A stretch of 64,000 bases of DNA from Thiohalospira halophila DSM 15071 (GTDB lineage: Bacteria > Pseudomonadota > Gammaproteobacteria > Thiohalospirales > Thiohalospiraceae). Positions 62,384 to 64,000 of the stretch are shown piece after piece; position 1 is the first letter of the stretch, and each line of letters opens with the position of its first letter. The notes beneath the pieces were generated by a model that was given only the letters and a program-made list of their open reading frames with translations, searched no databases and was not told the origin of the DNA. The stretch spans positions 644,577 through 708,576 of the forward strand of contig NZ_FOMJ01000001.1 of assembly GCF_900112605.1 (NCBI RefSeq), in the 5' to 3' direction. The position numbers and the translations under genes were made by a program.

Positions 62384-63679
62384 CTATACGCCGCCGGGGA
62401 TGACCCGGGGGCGGAACGCGAGGTGCCAGCCGGTCTCCCCGGGGGCGGCGGCCGAGGTCGGGGCCACGGCAATACCGGCCAGCGCGACGGCCTCGCCCCC
62501 CACCCGGATCACCGGCCAGTGGGAGCGCCACCAGGGGGCGATACCGGCGGCGCGCAGGAGCTCACTGATCCGCTGACGGCCGCCGGGACCGGGCAGGCGC
62601 TCCCCCGGCACGGGCGGACCTACTGTGATGGTCCCGGTGAGCGCCGAGGCCGCTACGCCCTCCCCCATGGTCCGTTCCGCCGTGAGGCGGCCGGCGGGCA
62701 GGTCCAGCGGCTCCCCCGGTTGCCACGGCCGTTCCGGCGGCGGCTCCGGTAGCGGGGGCAGCAGGAAGAGGGCACCACGGTGGCGACGAGCCTGGGCGCC
62801 GGGCCAGACCACCCGGGGGTCGGCGTCGGCGCGGGCCGCGGCCACCTCGGTGAGGATGCGGTCGGTACGGTTCGCGTCCGGGACCGGCAGGCCGCGGGCG
62901 GTGGCCGCGCGGTGCAGCGCCGCCCCGGCCCGTTCCCGGGGCAGGCGCAGCAGATCGGCGACCGCCAGGCCGCCCGCGGAGGTCTCCAGGGCCCGGCGAT
63001 CCGCCTCGGCGCGCTCCGCTTCGGCCTCCGCCGCGGAGGCCACCAGGCGGGCGCTGCGACCCATGGCACCCAGGGTGCCGGGGCGGCGCTGGATGAGCCG
63101 GGGCAGGATCTCGTGGCGGAGGAAGTTGCGCTCCGGGTCCGGGGCGGCGTTGGAGGGATCCTCCACCCAGGGCAGGCCGGCAGCGACCACGTGCTCCCGG
63201 AGTTCGGCGGCGGTGGCCTCCAGCAGCGGTCGGGCGAGCCAGCCGGCCCCCAGGGGGCGCACCGCCGGCATGCCGGCAAGGCCGCGGGCCCCGGCGCCGC
63301 GCAGGAGCTGGAGCAGGACCGTCTCGGCCTGGTCGTCGGCGTGGTGGCCCGTGGTCAGGACCTCGCCGGGGTGCAGGGCCGCGGTGAGCGCGGCGTAACG
63401 GGCGCGGCGGGCGGCCTCTTCCGGACTCTCCCGACCCCGGGGTCGGGCGTCCACGGTGAGTACTTCGCAGGGGACACCGAGATCGGCGGCGATGCGCCGG
63501 CAGTGGTCGGCCCAGGCGTCGGCCTCGGGCTGGAGGCCGTGGTGAACGTGGAGGGCCCGCAACGGGGCCGCCGGGGCTTCGGTGGCCAGGGCGTGGAGGA
63601 GCGCGGTGGAGTCGCCGCCACCGCTGAAGGCAACGGCGATGCCGCGGCCGGCCGGAAGCGCCTCGCGCAGCGGCCGCAC
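62384..63679 (-). CDS. tilS: TilS, tRNA(Ile)-lysidine synthase
   Basis: Adds lysine to C34 of the AUA-reading tRNA-Ile, switching it from Met to Ile decoding. The 431-residue protein has the PP-loop SGGGDSTALLHAL near residue 19, TTGHHADDQAETVLLQLLRGAGARGL, and ERNFLRHEILPRL, followed by the C-terminal tRNA-binding domains. The GTG at 63679 is the start of the frame and has only a weak ribosome site; it lies 7 bp after the accA stop, so it is likely coupled to accA. The extended frame beyond this is not open. Confidence 0.95.
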   Translation of the reverse strand: MRPLREALPAGRGIAVAFSGGGDSTALLHALATEAPAAPLRALHVHHGLQPEADAWADHCRRIAADLGVPCEVLTVDARPRGRESPEEAARRARYAALTAALHPGEVLTTGHHADDQAETVLLQLLRGAGARGLAGMPAVRPLGAGWLARPLLEATAAELREHVVAAGLPWVEDPSNAAPDPERNFLRHEILPRLIQRRPGTLGAMGRSARLVASAAEAEAERAEADRRALETSAGGLAVADLLRLPRERAGAALHRAATARGLPVPDANRTDRILTEVAAARADADPRVVWPGAQARRHRGALFLLPPLPEPPPERPWQPGEPLDLPAGRLTAERTMGEGVAASALTGTITVGPPVPGERLPGPGGRQRISELLRAAGIAPWWRSHWPVIRVGGEAVALAGIAVAPTSAAAPGETGWHLAFRPRVIPGGV

Positions 63680-63686
63680 CGGCGGA

Positions 63687-64000
63687 TCAGCCCTCGTGGT
63701 AGCGGCCGTAGCCGGCGATGCGCTCCTGGCGCCGGTCGATGAGTTCGTCGAGGTTCATCCCCTGGAGATGGTCCAGGCTCTCGGTGAGGCTGTTGGCCAG
63801 GCGGCGGGCGGCGGCATCGTAGTCCCGGTGGGCGCCGCCCAGGGGCTCGTCGATGATGCCGTCCACCAGGCCCAGCTCCTTCAGGCGCGGGGCGGTGATA
63901 CCCAGGGCCTCGGCCGCCTCGCCGGCCTTGTCCTGGCTCTTCCAGAGGATGGAGGCACAGCCCTCGGGGGAGATCACCGAGTAGGTGGTGTACTGCATCA
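63687..64000 (-). CDS. accA: AccA, acetyl-CoA carboxylase carboxyltransferase subunit alpha (3' end only)
   Basis: Only the last ~104 residues are inside the window; the 5' part lies to the right. The visible part includes the conserved [16 protein letters not shown] block and the terminal [10 protein letters not shown] motif, ending in a helix-rich tail. AccA pairs with AccD (36284-37153) for malonyl-CoA production. The ATG at 63998 is internal. Its stop lies 7 bp before tilS. Confidence 0.96.
   Translation of the reverse strand, partial: MQYTTYSVISPEGCASILWKSQDKAGEAAEALGITAPRLKELGLVDGIIDEPLGGAHRDYDAAARRLANSLTESLDHLQGMNLDELIDRRQERIAGYGRYHEG

Overview
The window looks like a piece of the chromosome of a GC-rich (roughly 70% by eye) gammaproteobacterium. 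The evidence is gene order: recC-recB-recD; metZ-purF-cvpA-dedD-folC-accD-trpA-trpB-trpF-truA-fimV-usg-asd-leuB-leuD-leuC; and truD-ispF-ispD-ftsB-eno-kdsA-pyrG-tilS-accA are all classical gammaproteobacterial neighbourhoods. Many proteins are rich in Asp and Glu (FimV, RecB, the lipoprotein at 20616), which would suit a halophile of the Ectothiorhodospiraceae/Chromatiales type; that placement is inference. Genes are densely packed, mostly with 4-bp start/stop overlaps, and no stretch over 300 bases lacks a gene. Both ends cut a gene: recC at the left (5' part missing) and accA at the right (5' part missing).

1-9.1 kb: a recC-recB-recD operon for double-strand-break repair, then a beta-carbonic anhydrase. 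9.1-14.7 kb: an orphan sigma-54 activator lacking a sensor domain, tRNA-Lys(CTT), a two-gene copper uptake operon (OprC/NosA-type TonB receptor plus a PCuAC chaperone) preceded by a sigma-54-type promoter match, a dihydrolipoyl-dehydrogenase-like flavoprotein, and a tRNA-Arg/tRNA-His unit with clear promoter and terminator. 14.8-20.7 kb: folD, gltX-cysS, two adjacent cyclophilins and lpxH. 20.6-27.7 kb: a lipoprotein, a DUF455 ferritin-like protein, glycerate kinase, cardiolipin synthase, and a divergent phospholipase D-VTT fusion with an EEP-family hydrolase.

27.8-49.5 kb (nearly all minus strand): a PhnD-PAS-GGDEF-EAL signalling protein coupled to metZ, then purF, cvpA, dedD, folC, accD, trpABF, truA, a CbiQ/EcfT-like membrane protein, fimV, usg, asd and leuBDC. 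49.5-55.0 kb: a surface-polysaccharide pocket holding a WecA-type transferase fused to an O-antigen-ligase-like half, an ElyC-like protein and divergent galE, followed by an unassigned methyltransferase. 55-64 kb: truD-ispF-ispD-ftsB-eno-kdsA-pyrG and tilS-accA, with a Phd/PIN toxin-antitoxin pair inserted between pyrG and tilS.

The least ordinary items are the WecA-ligase fusion, the sigma-54-like promoter on the copper operon together with the nearby orphan activator, two copies of a nested two-hairpin palindromic element at gene ends (15.7 and 34.2 kb), the PLD-VTT fusion cluster, and a 7-bp inverted repeat with an extra half-site upstream of the toxin-antitoxin pair. I saw no CRISPR array, insertion sequence or prophage.
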